64,000 nucleotides of DNA from Euryodendron excelsum. Lineage: Eukaryota; Streptophyta; Magnoliopsida; Ericales; Pentaphylacaceae. The stretch covers positions 27,729,501 to 27,793,500 of the forward strand of contig CM065397.1 of assembly GCA_033060915.1 (NCBI GenBank), written 5' to 3'. A program made the translations under genes and the position numbers. The notes beneath the pieces were generated by a model. It was given only the letters and a program-made list of their open reading frames with translations. It was not told the origin of the DNA and did no database searches. Below, in pieces: positions 9,986-23,600 of this stretch (its first letter is position 1; every line of letters starts with the position of its first letter).

Positions 9986-11385
9986 TGCTTATCCTGCACA
10001 GCCCCGCCGGACCGTTCCCTAACGTACGCCGGAGCTGAAGAGACATCCCTACTGTGAAACACCATGGACATCGTAATTTATTAGTCTTCTTTCCCCTCCT
10101 CCAGTCCCCTTTCAACCTTCTCTTCGCAATCTTATTTTTCTTTTCTTTTTCGTCTCCACTGCGGTTTTATGATCATCAATCCGTGTCATGACATAGCAAC
10201 AAACTGAGCGAAAAGGAAACAAATATAAAACTGGGATTTGTATCACTGACACTGCGGTCAAGAAAATTTCAGGAATAGAAAGTAGTCCGAGGAAGACGGG
10301 TAGGAGATTTTCATTTTTTTTTGGGTACAATGAGATCCTATATTCCTTTGATTTAGAGAGAGATATTTAACCTAATAAATACTGGCGTTATTCACATATA
10401 ATACGTGTACATACCAATAAATAATTTTTTTTTGTTTTTCATCAAAATCATTTGAACATATAGTGCACGTTATAATCTTTTTTTTTTAAATGTTAAACAC
10501 TTGGCATAATATGCTTTATAAAAAATTAAGAAAAAAATCATTCAGATTGAAAGTTGTGAGATATTCTAGTATAATCTTAGCATATTATTAATTGTATACT
10601 TAATTTATAATTATTATAATACAATTAGTGATCACAAACTCATTCAAAGTTGTAAACTTGTACAGCTTCCATCAAAACAAAAAGAAATTTTTAACTTTAC
10701 TAGTGTAGATAGTCAAAATTGGGTTCTCCTCAGTCAATCATGGATTAATGGCCCTGTAATCTAGCCCAGAGACATTCCTAGAGTGGCAACCCACCATCTC
10801 AGTCCAAATACACTTAGACCTATTCTGGTAGTATCTTCCTCCACTACCAGAGAGGGACAAATAGATTGGGCTTCCAGATGAGAAAAGAACTGAGAACCAT
10901 CAAGCCTTCCCAAGCCTAGTCCAACAAGAGTAGGTCTGAGAGTTCATTAGCTCTCCCTAGAGATGGCACACACTAGATCTCCTCTTTTATACCCAGGTCT
11001 CAAGGGTAAGAGACAGAATCAACCTCCTTTTGGAAATATCAAAGAGAGAACCACTAGGCCACATGACAGTACCTGGTGAGAACCTCTTCTGATAATCAAG
11101 GGGATGATCACCTGCATAAACCATTGCTGGTGGTCCCCACGTACTAGGATAGGACGTGTCATGGATTGGTTGGCTAGAGTGTGAGATATGCCATCGTGCA
11201 CGTGTGCAGCACGATGAGGAGCTCGTGGTATAATACCACATGGCCACGTCTAGCCTTGCAGAGCGAAGCAGGGAGGATCTGGTGATCCCTGGGACACCTA
11301 GCGCATGCTGAGCAATTTCTTAGTGCTTGATGCTCGTGTGTATATGTATACATTATGTAAATCAGCTATGAGGAGAGGGAGACTG

Positions 11386-11436
<51 letters not shown>

Positions 11437-11472
11437 CTCAAATTTAGAGATTTATCTTCTTCTTCTCCAGCT
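9986..11472. other. Upstream region of OXS3-like gene and intergenic DNA
   Basis: 9986-10330 is the likely 5' leader and promoter side of the OXS3-like gene; no clear TATA box was assigned. 10331-10690 is AT-rich. About 10690-11340 has balanced composition with G-box-like motifs (TGCACGTGTGC) and may be unique DNA or an unrecognised transposon; its ORFs (for example minus strand 10987-11247) show no known motif. No gene is called. Confidence 0.5.
11391..11434. repeat. (GA)22 microsatellite
   Basis: An uninterrupted GA run of about 44 bp, 38 bp before the start of the element 1 5' LTR. Confidence 0.95.
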
Positions 11473-14400
11473 TGTAAGCACCCCATTTTTACACACTCAG
11501 CGATCTCCAACCTGACTGGGCTCACTTTCAAACATCAAATGCACATTAAGACTCCAATCCGTTCTCAAACTCCAATCCAGTCTATCAGTCGCTTCCTTGG
11601 GCCCATTTGAAGTCAAATACCCATTTTGCCCCTAGGCATCTAATCGCCTCTAGGACGACACCGGCTTTGGATATCAAACCAATTACCTCCTAGGGATGCT
11701 TCTAATAACATTATCAACTTTTCAACAACTTTCTAGACCATTCCGAGTCTATTCCGGTAAGTTCGGTGCAAAATAACTGTTTTGCCATTGGTGGGTCGGT
11801 CTCCTTTTCCAACCACACTAGCTCTGGGTATCAAACCCGCAACCCCTCAGAACACTCTCGATAGTGTTTCTAACCTTCCAGATTCTTCATGGGTCACTTC
11901 GGGTCCATTCCGGTATTTTCTCGGTTCAAATGACCATTTTGCCCCAAATAGGCCAATCGGCCTTTTCAAATATTCTGGCATTATTTCTTAAATCCGTTAC
12001 CTTCGGGACACTCTTTCAAGGATTCCTATCTATCCCAGACCTTCTGGATCATTCCCGAACCTTCCAGAGTCACTCCTAGTGGAGCGAAACAAAAAATTAC
12101 ATGGTAGTCACTAGGACAGGCGTCCAAATCTTTTACCTTGCATCCCAAAGGTCAAAAAAAACTTTTCATGCCGCCTTAAAACTTTTATAAATGGTTGGTG
12201 CCACTACAAGCCAATAAATGGCCTGGAGCCACTCCTAGTGGCGCTAAGGTTAAATTTACACTGGGGCCGCTATAACAAACCCCAATTTTTGTTTGATTTG
12301 CCTATAAATACAAACCCTCCTCCTGCGTAAAAAGGGTCCGCAAACTCAGTCTAGAAACTCTGTCTCTCTAAAAACAAAGCTTGAAGTCACTTCAAACCCT
12401 AATCCTCTCAAGCTTCTTTAAGCCCTAGCCTACATACATTCAAACCCTAACCTTTATACACCTTATACACTCAAACATAAACCTCACAACATCCATTGAA
12501 GATAAAGTGTTGCATCTATTGAAGATCAAGTGTTGCATTTTAAAGCTCTCAAAGTTCAATTCAAGTAAAGCAATCAAAGTAAGAAGAATACGAGGTTAGT
12601 TTTCTATTTACTTTTGTGTAATCCCCCTCTCTCTTCTCTCTCCTAACCCACTTGGGTTTTCTTCTATTTTAATCTCAATCTTCTACCTTCTCTTCTTGCA
12701 TGCTTGAAATAAGAAACTCCCCGATTCATGTCTAGTAATGACTGTTGAAGGTCACCGTGCTAGAGGCTTTCTTCTAGTTCAACCTTTGATAGTGTAGGTT
12801 CGGCACCCTTGATTATGTGATGAGTGCTAGCCTCGTATGTTCACGACCTTATTGCATTGTAGTTATCATGTTCGTGCCTTGCATTCAAAATTGCATTCAA
12901 AGATGTTTTCAAACTTCCATCAAAGTTGTTTTCAAAACTTGCATTCAAAATCTTTTTCCTCCAAACTTGTTTTTAAAGTCACACTCCTAGGATAATTCTA
13001 GACATTCCATAATTAGGGTTGTTTTAAGAAAGTATTACATTCAATGTGACCATCAAAGGTCCAAATTTTGGGTTCAAATCCTAAATTGTTTTTATCAAAA
13101 TCACATTCTTAACATGATTCTTGCTATTCCATGGTTAGGGTTTTAGGAAAGTGTTATATTCAATGTGATCATTATAGTTCATATTTCAAATTCTAGTTGT
13201 TGTGAAAATCATAACCCTAGAATGATTCTAATTTTTCCATGGTTAGAATCGTTTTAGGAAAATGAGATATTCAAGAGACTTGCAAGAGTCCATATTTAAA
13301 CCTCTTTCTAAATAATTCTGCAAATCTTCTTCCTAAAAACTCTTTTCAAAAATCTACTTTCTAAAAACTCTTTGTCTTGAAGTTCAAGTCAAGCCCTAGA
13401 ATCCATGACTAGGAAACCCTAATTCCTTTATAAAATCATGACTTTCTATTTCTTCTCAAATCATAGATTCCCAAAACCCTTTTTCCTTCAAATCATAGAT
13501 TTTTAAATCTAAGATTTTTAAAACTCAACCTTTCCAATTTCATGTCAAATCAAATCTTCCAATTTAGAAAACCAAATCAAATCCTCTAATTTTTAAAACA
13601 AAATCAAATCATCTATTTTTAAAAATAAAATCCAATCTTTCACTTTACGAAATAGGGATAAAATCTTTCCTAATTCTAATCTTTCTTAAATTCAAATTTT
13701 CAAACCTTTCTTAATTTCAAACTTCAAATTCTTCGTAAACTCAACTTTCTAAATTCAACTTATCAAATATTTCCTAATTCCAAAAATTTTCTAATTTCAA
13801 ACTTTCATATCTTATTTCCAAATTTTAAATATTTCTAAGTTCGAACTTTTCTTAAGTTAAAACTTTCTTAAAATGGATCTTTCTAAATTCAAATGTTTCT
13901 AAAACTAATTCTTTCCTAAGATGAAAACTTTTCTAAAATGGACCCTTCCTAATTCAAAAGTTTTTCTAAGTTCAAGCTTTTCAAATTCTAATTTTCCAAA
14001 TTCTTTCAAGTCAAATCTTTACAAGTCTTTTCAAGTCAAGTGTTTCTAAATCGAATCAAATCTTTTCCTAATCTTTCTTAAATCCAACTTTCCTAATCCG
14101 AAACTTTTCTAAACTTTCCTAAAACGAAACTTTTCTAAAATTCAACTTTTGAAAAGTAAACTTTTCAACTTTTCAAATCAAATCTATCTAATTCAATTGT
14201 ATGCTTCAACCCTAGGTTACTTAAGTCCTAGGATGTCAAAACCCTAGTTCAACCCTAACCTTAAAGTTAGGAAGTTTTCACTCTTTTCTAAAACTCAAAT
14301 CCAAAACCAAGATGGTTTTGAAATTCAATTCAAGTCAAGATGATTTCAAATTTCAACTTAATCTTTCCAAAACAAGTCCACGTTCTACTTCTCGAGTTCA

Positions 14401-15333
14401 ATTTCAAATCAAAGTCAATTCTCAGTTCGAATTCAAATCAAAGTCAATTTCAAATCAAAGTTTAATTTCAAATCTTTCAATCAAAGTTCCAAATCAAATA
14501 TTTTCAAATCAAACTTTTCAAAGACCTCAAAGTGTCTATTTTCAATCGAACCCTGAGTCCGAACTACGACTGGCCTGATTCTCAACAAAGGGATATGTAG
14601 GCAACCCTCATGGGTACGGTCACAAACTTTTTTCAAGTTTCGAATTTCACAAACTTTTTCAAATTTCCAATTCCACAATCTTTTTCAAATCTCCAATTTT
14701 CACAATCTTTTTCAAGTTTTCAATTTTCACAACTTTTTTCAAGCTTCAAATCCTCTTTTCAAATCTATTTTTTAAATCGAATTCTTTTTCTTGTACTTAC
14801 ATGTCATGCATCATATCGAACTTCTTTCTAAAATTATATTTAAAGTGGATTTAATTGGACATTAAATAATCGAAGATTCTAAATAAGTGAACCTAGGGTG
14901 ATAGACATGTAGATACCGCAAGGGCGGGATAGAGTGATAATCTAGTACATCTTCCCTATCATAACCAACTTCCAAACCTAGAATAATTGTTTTTAAATAC
15001 TAAAACAGAGTTATTTTAAAAAATGGCTTAAATATTTTCGAAGGTTTCCAAACAACATGTTTCCTCCAAACAAACCCACTCTTGAGGAAATCTTCTAAAA
15101 CCTTTTCAAAAATCCTAAATTCAATCTTCGGATTGCACTTAGTCTTAGGTGACCAAACTGACTTTAACAAAGTTAGGTGGCGACTCCAAATCTTTTCTAA
15201 AAACCTTATTCAAATCAATTTCTAGTTCAAACCTAGTCATATTTTTCCTTCTAAAAAGATGAGTTCTAACAAGAGAGTATTGTGTTTTTCTCACTTATGT
15301 ATTTTTCTGAGTGCGAAAAATCAGGGCTCAACA
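11473..15333 (+). repeat. Element 1 5' LTR (3861 bp)
   Basis: It starts TGTAAGCACCCCATTTTTAC and ends GGGCTCAACA immediately before GC and the primer site. TATA is CTATAAATA at 12302-12310, the conserved box is at 14551-14610, and the G-poor tract lies between about 13300 and 14300. U3 is of the type without GAGTAGCGG repeats. The left flank is CAGCT; its partner is not in the window. Confidence 0.9.
12302..12310 (+). promoter_or_regulatory. LTR TATA box, element 1
   Basis: CTATAAATA followed by ACAAACCCTCC, in the LTR promoter position. Confidence 0.75.
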
Positions 15334-15335
15334 GC

Positions 15336-15353
15336 TGGCAACTCCACTGGGGA
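15336..15353 (+). other. Primer-binding site, element 1
   Basis: TGGCAACTCCACTGGGGA begins two bases after the LTR end. TGG pairs with the CCA tail of a tRNA. It differs from the element 2 site at two positions. Ogre elements use tRNA-Arg, but the tRNA was not verified here. Confidence 0.8.
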
Positions 15354-15696
15354 TGCTTAGAGGGTTAGGCCATTATCATGACTTTTCACCATTTACTCAT
15401 CTAGAATCTTCGATTAATTTTTCTAGTCCTATCCACTTCAAATTTTTCAAAGTCAACATTTTCAAAGCTATTTTCAAAAGCATGCTATCACTTGTATTCA
15501 ATTCATATTCCATTATTCTATCTTGCATTAAGTTTGTCATTAAAGTACTAACTTTGTGCATTTTATTTTGTAGGTGGACCTTGTTCATATTTATTTTATT
15601 GTTTATATAAATTTCCATGAATGACAGGATGGAATAGACAAGATGGATGAGAGTTGTGGGACCATTTCCTTTGCTTTTCAAAAATATCACACACAC

Positions 15697-15766
<70 letters not shown>

Positions 15767-16942
15767 GACGCGCACAAGCATTTGCATCTTTGCATTTTTA
15801 CCTGGTTACGTCCCTTCTAGTTAGAAGGGGAAACATTATATTAGTTGTGGACGGATGCTGTATTAGTTTCTTAGCCTACAGCCTCTTGATGGTTTCCCCA
15901 TTAGGATCACCAACCGATAATGGCACTATCTCGTGTAGTGGGCCTAGGTTTGAAATTTTGGGAACCGAGCCTTCTTAGGAAACGTTAGTAAACCCTCAAC
16001 CTCATGCTCATGTAGAAACCATGCATAGCCGAACCACTGCCGGATTTAAAACACGTACGTCAATTTTAAAACCATGGAGGAAAGGGCAACTGCTTTACTT
16101 TCCTTTATCCTTTTTTATTCCTGCTGTTATAATGCTCGTATAAATGCTCATGCATGCATTTTTACTTTACAAATACATTCTCTCTCTATACTTTATGCAT
16201 ACATGTTCATGTATTCAATTTTTTATTTCAAGACAAGAGTTCCAAAGTAACTCAAGTCACTGCATTCTCATGCATATGATCAACCCGAATAAAGTAATGC
16301 CAAGATCACTCTCCCTTACATAAAACCTACCAAAAGGGTTTTCACGTAACCCTAAGGACTCATGGCATACATTTCAAATCATTCCATAAAAATGGGCCCC
16401 AATCTCTCCATGCTCATGGAGATAAGGTTACCAAAAAGACAAGGGGTAATCAAATAGCAAGGTCTCTCAATAAGCTCCTCAACATCAAACTCAAAGAAGG
16501 CGAATCTGAAGACTCAAGAGTAGTTTAGGATTTCAAATGTAAAAGTAGATAAATGAAAGTTCTTAGAAAAATGTTCCCCCTTCCCTGTTAAAATGTGCTT
16601 CGATTCTCTTATATTTTAAACTCAAAGTTTAATGTACTCTTCTACTTTCTATAAATGAATGAATGAATGTACATTTTCAATTGACGATAAGGTATCTGCA
16701 TACAGAGGTAGACCCCCTATTTTCAAAAAGTGAGCCAAATGCATCATGTTTAGTCTCTCTCTTAAGAAAGGACACCCCTAAGACATGCATTGCATAAAGC
16801 TTTCTAAATATCAATCACTAACTTGTGGTTTGTGTCCTTATTTTTCTTTTTCATTCACACATACTATACCATAGAAGTCATCATTGCTCCTAAGAAGGAT
16901 TAGCATCCACCTAGAGACCCAATCGTCACCCGACAAAGTTCT
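15354..16942 (+). other. Untranslated leader of element 1
   Basis: Non-coding leader between primer site and gag, collinear with 28521-29900 of element 2. Shared landmarks are TAGTTAGAAGGGGGAAC-type, GATGGTTTCCCC/GATGGTTCCCCC, CATGCATAGCCGAAC and GTCAAGACAAGAGTTCC motifs. No gene is seen. Confidence 0.7.
15692..15762. repeat. (CA)n microsatellite in element 1 leader
   Basis: About 35 CA units with two CG interruptions. ORFs across it read His-Thr or Cys-Val repeats and are artefacts. Confidence 0.95.
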
Positions 16943-18260
16943 TTGCTAATGATAGCTAACCCTGAGGAAACTTCCCCAGTCTCAAGAGCGGAGGTCAACG
17001 AGATGAGAACTAAAATCAATGAAATGTTTAAGCTCATCCAAGCTATGGCAATGAAAGATGCAACTTCGGCCCCGTCATCTTCCAGGATCTTCCTCAAACA
17101 TTTTGAAATTGCCAATCCAAGAATTGTGCTCTAATCTAACGTGATGGGAAAAAGCAAAAAGGACTCCAAGGGGGCTAACATCGAAGAAGAAGATTTGAAA
17201 TGACACTTTCAAAGCCTCCATGGCCATGACACTTTCGGGCTCACCTCCTATGACTAGCTGTGCTTCTTTCCAAACCACCCAAGATCGACCAATTTCAAAA
17301 TGCATGACTTTCAAAAGTATGATGGCATTGGCAAGCCCATCTTTGCCTTTATACTGGGGCATTAAGTGGCCATGGGTATGACCCAAAGCTTCTCATGCAA
17401 CTCTTCCAACATAGCCTTACTGATCCGCTCTACAATGGTTTGCTTAACTTGATCTAAGGAAGATCCTGACCTGGATCAAGCTAGTTAATGCATTCAAGGT
17501 CTAATATCGCCATAATATAGATCTCACCTCTGACCGTTGGTCCTTGATGACAATAAGCAAGGAAGAGAAAGAAAGCTTCAAAAGCTATACCCTTAGATGA
17601 AGAGAAGTAGCCGCACAAGTCAATCCTCCTTTAGAAGAGAGGGAGTATGTTCAATTGTTCGTACATACCTTCTCAGGTATATACTATGAAAAGCTCTGCA
17701 CAAGTGTTGGGAAAAACTTCTCTAAGCTTATCATACAAGGGGAGATGATAGAAAGTAGTCTAAAAACTAGGAGGATCGTTGACCCCTATACTAAAACTGA
17801 AGAACTTTTTGCAAGATTAGCAAAGAAGGTGCCCACAGCATGAGAAATAGGTTGAAAGGATGGAGAAGTGTCTGCCATCTTGCCGGCTCAACAACCGTAT
17901 CACCCCCAATACCAATCTCAACCACCCGTGACTATTCAAGTACCTGCTCCGGAGCCAATGGCAGTCCAACCACATTTTAACCCCAACAGGCAGGCCCGTC
18001 GAGCTCGTGCTTTTTCCCCCCTAGCCAGCACCCAAATGAAGGCCTATCATGACCTCCTACAGGCCAACCTTCTGGCACCTATACCTGCCACACCATTGCT
18101 GAATCCTTTGCCCCCTACCTTCAACTCGACTCTTGTTTGTGAGTACCATTCTAGAATACAAGGGCATGATACTGAGCACTGTCTCATCCTGAAACACAAA
18201 ATATAAGATTTGATCGACGCGAAGGTCATTGGCACCCTGGAAATGAACCACGCAAATGGA
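16943..18260 (+). pseudogene. gag (Retrotrans_gag) remnant of element 1
   Basis: Translation in changing frames gives Ogre-type gag: an N-terminal piece at 16943-17134 (EVNEMRTKINEMFKLIQAM), then FQKYDGIGKP (about 17300), LLMQLFQHSLTDPLYN (about 17390), TWIKLVNAF..YRHNIDLTSDR (about 17470), SFKSYTLR.REVAAQVNPPL, EREYVQLFVHTFSGIYYEKL (about 17640) and GEMIESSLKTRRI. The C-terminal part at 17868-18206 has YHDLLQANLLAPIP and a CEYH..HDTEHC Cys/His motif. It is broken by several stops and frameshifts. Gag would form the element's particles; this copy cannot. Element 2 lacks the matching segment. Confidence 0.85.
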
Positions 18261-19872
18261 GCATAGAGGAAGTTGGTGTGGTTCCAAAACCTGTTTGGAG
18301 AGTTTTTTCTCAAAGTACAATGAAAAAGGATGTTTCCTAGATTCGTCCATTTTCTTATTATCCTTTATTATTCTGCATTCTGTTTTACCTATCATTTTTT
18401 GCCTTGAATCAAGAGCTTTCATGTCATATAAATAGATTCAAAATGGACTAAGTTGGGTTTATTGGTTTATCCCCTTTGTTGCATACTCTTGCGGATAAAT
18501 TTGATTAGTGATGCCCTCGACTGAAAGGAAATGATAGCACAAGCACCACATTTAGCAAAAACAATCTCTGAATCCAAAAAGAGGGAAGAAAAAAATAAAA
18601 AGTGTATAGAGAGGGGAAATATAGAAGGGTGAGAGATGAAGGTCGATCACATATCTCGTTGAAGTCCAAAGAGTGACCCTTGAAGGACGTCTTGATAAAG
18701 CGGCAAGTAGTTATACCCTCAAAAGGAAGATTAGCGCACATTGGCAAGCCTGGGATGTTAAAGATTTTGAAAAACATAAAAAATAAAAAAAAACCAAAAA
18801 GACTTTTGACAGTGTTTGTCCTACACGTGCACAATCATTATGGCAAATATTCAATTATGAACATATTGATGTGCATACTTATTTGAGGTTAAATCTTGTG
18901 TGCATAATCACTTGCATAAATATGAGTCAATGGTTTTGATGATCTTTACCGTATTGGTGTTTCATGTTCATCTTAATACACACTTCTCAAGACATTTTAG
19001 AATATGGAATCCGCCTTTATGATATATTTTAAATGGTTCCTCCATTCTTAAATATTTACGGATTATCGTACACCTAGATTGACCTTATGTTGATTCTCTC
19101 TCTCATCACTTATGGAAAAGGCAACCAGTGAGTTTGAGTGTAACTACCATTGTTATGTGACAAGAGGGAAAGGTTACCTACTCATATGTGTGAAAGCCGC
19201 CATATTTTATATTTTAGTATTTCCACCATTGGAGAGGTAAGGTTGGATTTCCACACAAAAAAACAAAAAAGGAGAAGAAAAAATAGAGAGAGGATGGAAT
19301 GAAATAGGTTTGACTTCTATGTGTGTTAGTCTGCAAGCTATAGAACATGGTACGCCATTCTAGATCATGCCTAGGGTCTATATTCTCATTAGTCTCAATG
19401 AACACTTACACCACTACAGTGTCGCAGACATGGTCTTGATCATCTCATGACCAATTGTGCTCATTTTGTGTGATTTCATGGATATTTGATGTTAATCTTT
19501 CAAGCTAAGTCGCATCTTGATATTCATAAATCTATATTTTCCCTTCATTGATTGATCATGTCTCTATAGGGCTCCTATATTTGAAAAGTTCAATAGTTCT
19601 ACCAAAAACTGGGCTTGCCTGAGTTTCTTAATAACTTTCAAGATCTTCTCAAACTAAGGAATGGAGCTACATGTTGCTTTGCCAAAGGGCAATGTTGGTT
19701 GTCACTCAAGAGTGCCCACCAATCCAAAGAAGAGTCCTAGAAGAAACCAAGAGACCCACCAAAAAGAGTTTTTCCTTCTAACAAGAGAGAGGGAAGGAAA
19801 ATGAGTCAATGGATTGAATCTCGGAGAGCGGTGCAAGTACTATCACATCTGGACAAGAAAAGGATAAATTTA
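18261..19872 (+). other. Post-gag non-coding region of element 1
   Basis: Where pro-pol should follow gag, no protease, RT or integrase motif is seen in any frame. The stretch is collinear with about 30880-32850 of element 2 (shared ATTCGTC.ATTTTCTT and TTATCCCCTTTGT motifs), so pol was already absent from the common ancestor. No other gene is recognised. Confidence 0.65.
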
Positions 19873-20634
19873 TGTAAGCACCCATTTTTGCCCGCTCGGC
19901 AATCTCCGAGCTGACCAAGCTCACTTTCACACATCACATGCATATTTAGAGTCTAAGCCCACCTTTTAAACTTGAATTTAGTCCAACAATCGCTTCTCGG
20001 GCCCGAAGGGCCCACTTGAAGCTAAATGACCGTTTTGCCCCTAGCGGGCCAGTCTCCTTTTCCGACCACACCAGCTCTGGGTATCAAACCGGTAACTTCT
20101 CGAGAATACTTTTTATAGTGTTCTAAACCTTTCTTTACCTTTCCAGATCATTCCGAGTCAGTTCTGGCAAATCCGGTATAAAATGACTGTTTTGCCCCTG
20201 GTGGGCCGGTCTCCTTTTCTGACCACACCGGCTCTAGGAACCAAGCCGGCAACCTTTGGGAACATTCTGAATAATGTTTCCAAATTTCAAGTCTTCTTAT
20301 GGGACAGTCCGAGTCCATCCCGGCAGTTTTTCCAATCCGGTTGACCGTTTTGCCCTTAAAGGCCCGGTCAACCCTTCTGACACATCCTATTCTCATTTTT
20401 CATGTCAAATACCTTTGAGACACTATTTTAGGTGTTCCTGCTCTTTTCTGGCCTTCCAGGTCATTCCCAGCTCCTTCAAATCATTCCTAGACTTTCCAGA
20501 GTCACTCCTAGTGAAGTCAGGCTAAAAATTGCATAGTAGTCACTAGTGCAGGCGCCTAAATCTAATCAAAGATACGTTGCTTGCCGACCTTAAACATTTC
20601 CTAAATGGCTGGCGCCACTAGTAGTGGCGCCAAG

Positions 20635-23600
20635 TGTAAGCACCCCATTTTTGCCCGCTCGGCAATCTCCGAGCTGACCAAGCTCACTTTGACACATCAC
20701 ATGCATATTTAGACTCTAAGCCTGCCTTTTTAACTTGAATTTAGTCCACCAGTCGCTTCTCGGGCCCGTAGAGCCCACTTGAAGCTAAATGATCGTTTTG
20801 CCCCTGGTGGGCCGGTCTCCTTTTCCGACCACACCGGCTCTGAGTATCAAACCGGTAACTTTTCGAGAATACTTTTTATAGTGTTCGCAACCTTCGTCTA
20901 CCTTTCTGGATCATTCCGAGTTAGTTTCGGCAAACCCGGTACAAAATGACTGTTTTGTCCCTAGTGGGCCGGTCTCCTTTTTCGACCACACCGGCTCTGG
21001 GTATCAAACCGGTAATCCTCTGAGATTACTTCTTATAGTTTTCTCAACCTTCCTCTATCCTTCCGGATCATTCCGAGTCAGTTCCGGCAAACTCGGTGCG
21101 AAATGACCGTTTTGCCCCTGGTGAGCCGATCACCTCTTCTGACCACACCAGCTCTGGATATCAAATCGACAACCTTTGGGAACATTCTAAATAATGTTTC
21201 CAAATCCCAAGTCTTCTTCCAGGATAGTACAAGTCTGTCCTGGCAGCTTCCCGATCCGATTGATCGTTTTGCCCCTAAAGGCTTGGTCAACCCTTTCGAC
21301 ACATGCTATCCTCACTTTTCAAGTCAAATAATTCCGGGACACTATTCTAAGTGTTCCTGGTCTTTTCCAGCCTTTCGGCCCATTCTCGGTCTGTTAAATC
21401 ATTCCCGGACTTTCCGGAGTCACTCCTAGTGAAGCCAGGCTAAAAATTGCATAGTAGTCACTAGTACAGGCGCCCAAATCTCGTCAAAGACACGTTGCTT
21501 GCCGACCTCAAATATTTCCTAAATGGCTAGCGCCACCAGTAGTGGCGCCAAGCCAAAAAATGGCCTGGCGCCACTCCTAGTTGCGCCAGTGTAAAGTTTG
21601 GCCTGGCGCCACTGCAACAGGCGCCAGTGTTGTCCAACCTCTATAAATACAAAGCCTCTTCCAACGTGAAAAGATCTGCAAACTCAGTCTAAAAATCATA
21701 TATTTTGATATACAGAACTCGTGCACTCCCTAAACCCTAGCTTCCCTAGGTTTTCCAAACCTTAGCCACCATACACTAAACCCTAGCCTCCTATACACTC
21801 ATACACACCCTCATACACTCATACACTAACCTTGAACCCTCCTTCGAAGACTTGAAGAGTTGCAATCTGAAGTTTGAGGATTGAAGGCGGCTCTTGAAGA
21901 TTGAAGACGAAGACCAAGAAGAAGACCGAAGAAAGCAAGGCACGTAAAATAAACAAGATACAAGGTAGGTTCTCCATTAAATTTCTGCACTTCCCTCTCT
22001 CTCTTCTCTCTCCTAACCTACTTGGGTTTTCTCTATTTTAATCCCCCATCTCTTTCCCCCCCTTTCTTTGTATGCTTGAAACAAGGGGATTCCCGGTCCA
22101 TGTGTAGGATTGGGCTATTGGAGAGTCACCGTGTCGGGGGCTTTCTTCTAGTCTAACCAGAGACCACGTGGGTCCGGCCCCCTTGATTATGTGGTGAAGC
22201 CTTAGCCTTGTGTGTTCATGACCCCAAAATTCCATTGTGCATATCATGATCTTGCATCTTCCAAAAACCGTTTTCAAAGTTGTTTCTCAAATCGTTTTCA
22301 AACTTGTTTTCAAAAATTGCATCAAAATTCTCTTTTCAAAAACTTGTTTTCAAAACCACAATCTTAGGCTGATTCTAGCCTTTTCATGGCTAGGATTGCT
22401 TTAAGAAAGCGTTACATTCAAAGTGACCAACATGGTCCATATTTTCAACCCTTGTTGTTTTCAAAACCACTTTCTTAAAGTGGTTCTAGCCTTTTTATAG
22501 TTAGAATTGCTTTAGGAAAGTGAGACGTTTTTATACCTTCTAAAAACTCTATTTTCAAAAATACCTTCCTAAAAATCTATTTTTCAACATACTTTCCTAA
22601 AACTCTCCTTTCCAAAGTTGTTTTCAAAAATTCCCTCCAAAAATCTATTTTTCAAAACTTCTTTTTTCAACTCCTTTCTAAAATGCTCTCTTCAAAGTCC
22701 ACTTTCCAAAAACGTTCCCTAGGTCTCTTTCCTAGAAAAACTCTCTCCAAAAAATCTTTTCAAAAACTCTCTTTCCAAAATCTTCCTTCTACAAATTCCC
22801 CTCTAGGATTTTCCCTCTAAAACCTACGTTTTCAAAAACACACTTTCTAAAAACTCCTTCTCTTTAAAATCTTTTTCCAAAAAATCTATCTTCAAATTCA
22901 CTTTCCAAAAACTTCTCCCTAGGATTCCCTTCTAGAAAACCTTCGTTTCCAAAAACGCACTTTCCAAAAATCCTCTTTCCTTAGAGCCCAAATCAAACCC
23001 TAGAACTCACAATTAGGAAACCCTAATTTTCTTTCCAAAAACATGATTTTCAAACTTTGCCTCGGACCTAGGTTTCCAAAATCTCTCGTTTTCTATATCC
23101 AAACAATACACGTTTCCAAAACCTATTTTCTACGTCGAAACTATAATTTTCCAAATCTAGGGTTTCTAGGATCTCCCTTTTCAAATCCTTGCCAAATCCT
23201 ATCTTCCCTTTAGAAAACCAAATCAAATATTCCCGTTTAGGAAACCAAATCCAATCCTCCGTTTTTGGACACAAAATCCAACATTTTCTTTTAGAAACCA
23301 AATCTAATCTCTTCCTAATCCAACTCTTTCCTAATTCAAATCCTTCCTAAACTTCCACTTTCCTAAATCTTAAGTTTCTAAAACTTGAACATAAAAATCT
23401 TTCCTAAATTTTAAAACTCAACTTTCAAATCTTTCCTAATTCAACCCTTTCCTAATTCTACCCTCTTTTCAAATCTTAACTTTTCAAACCTAAGTTTTCA
23501 AAGTTTTCCTAAACTCAAACCTTTCCTAATCTCGAGATTTTCTAAAACTCTAAAACTTTGTAAATCCTAAACTTTCTAAATTTCAAATCTTTTCAATTTC

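Noticed and set aside
15397..15795. 132-codon minus-strand frame with Cys-Val repeats
   Set aside because: Produced by the (CA)n microsatellite in the element 1 leader.
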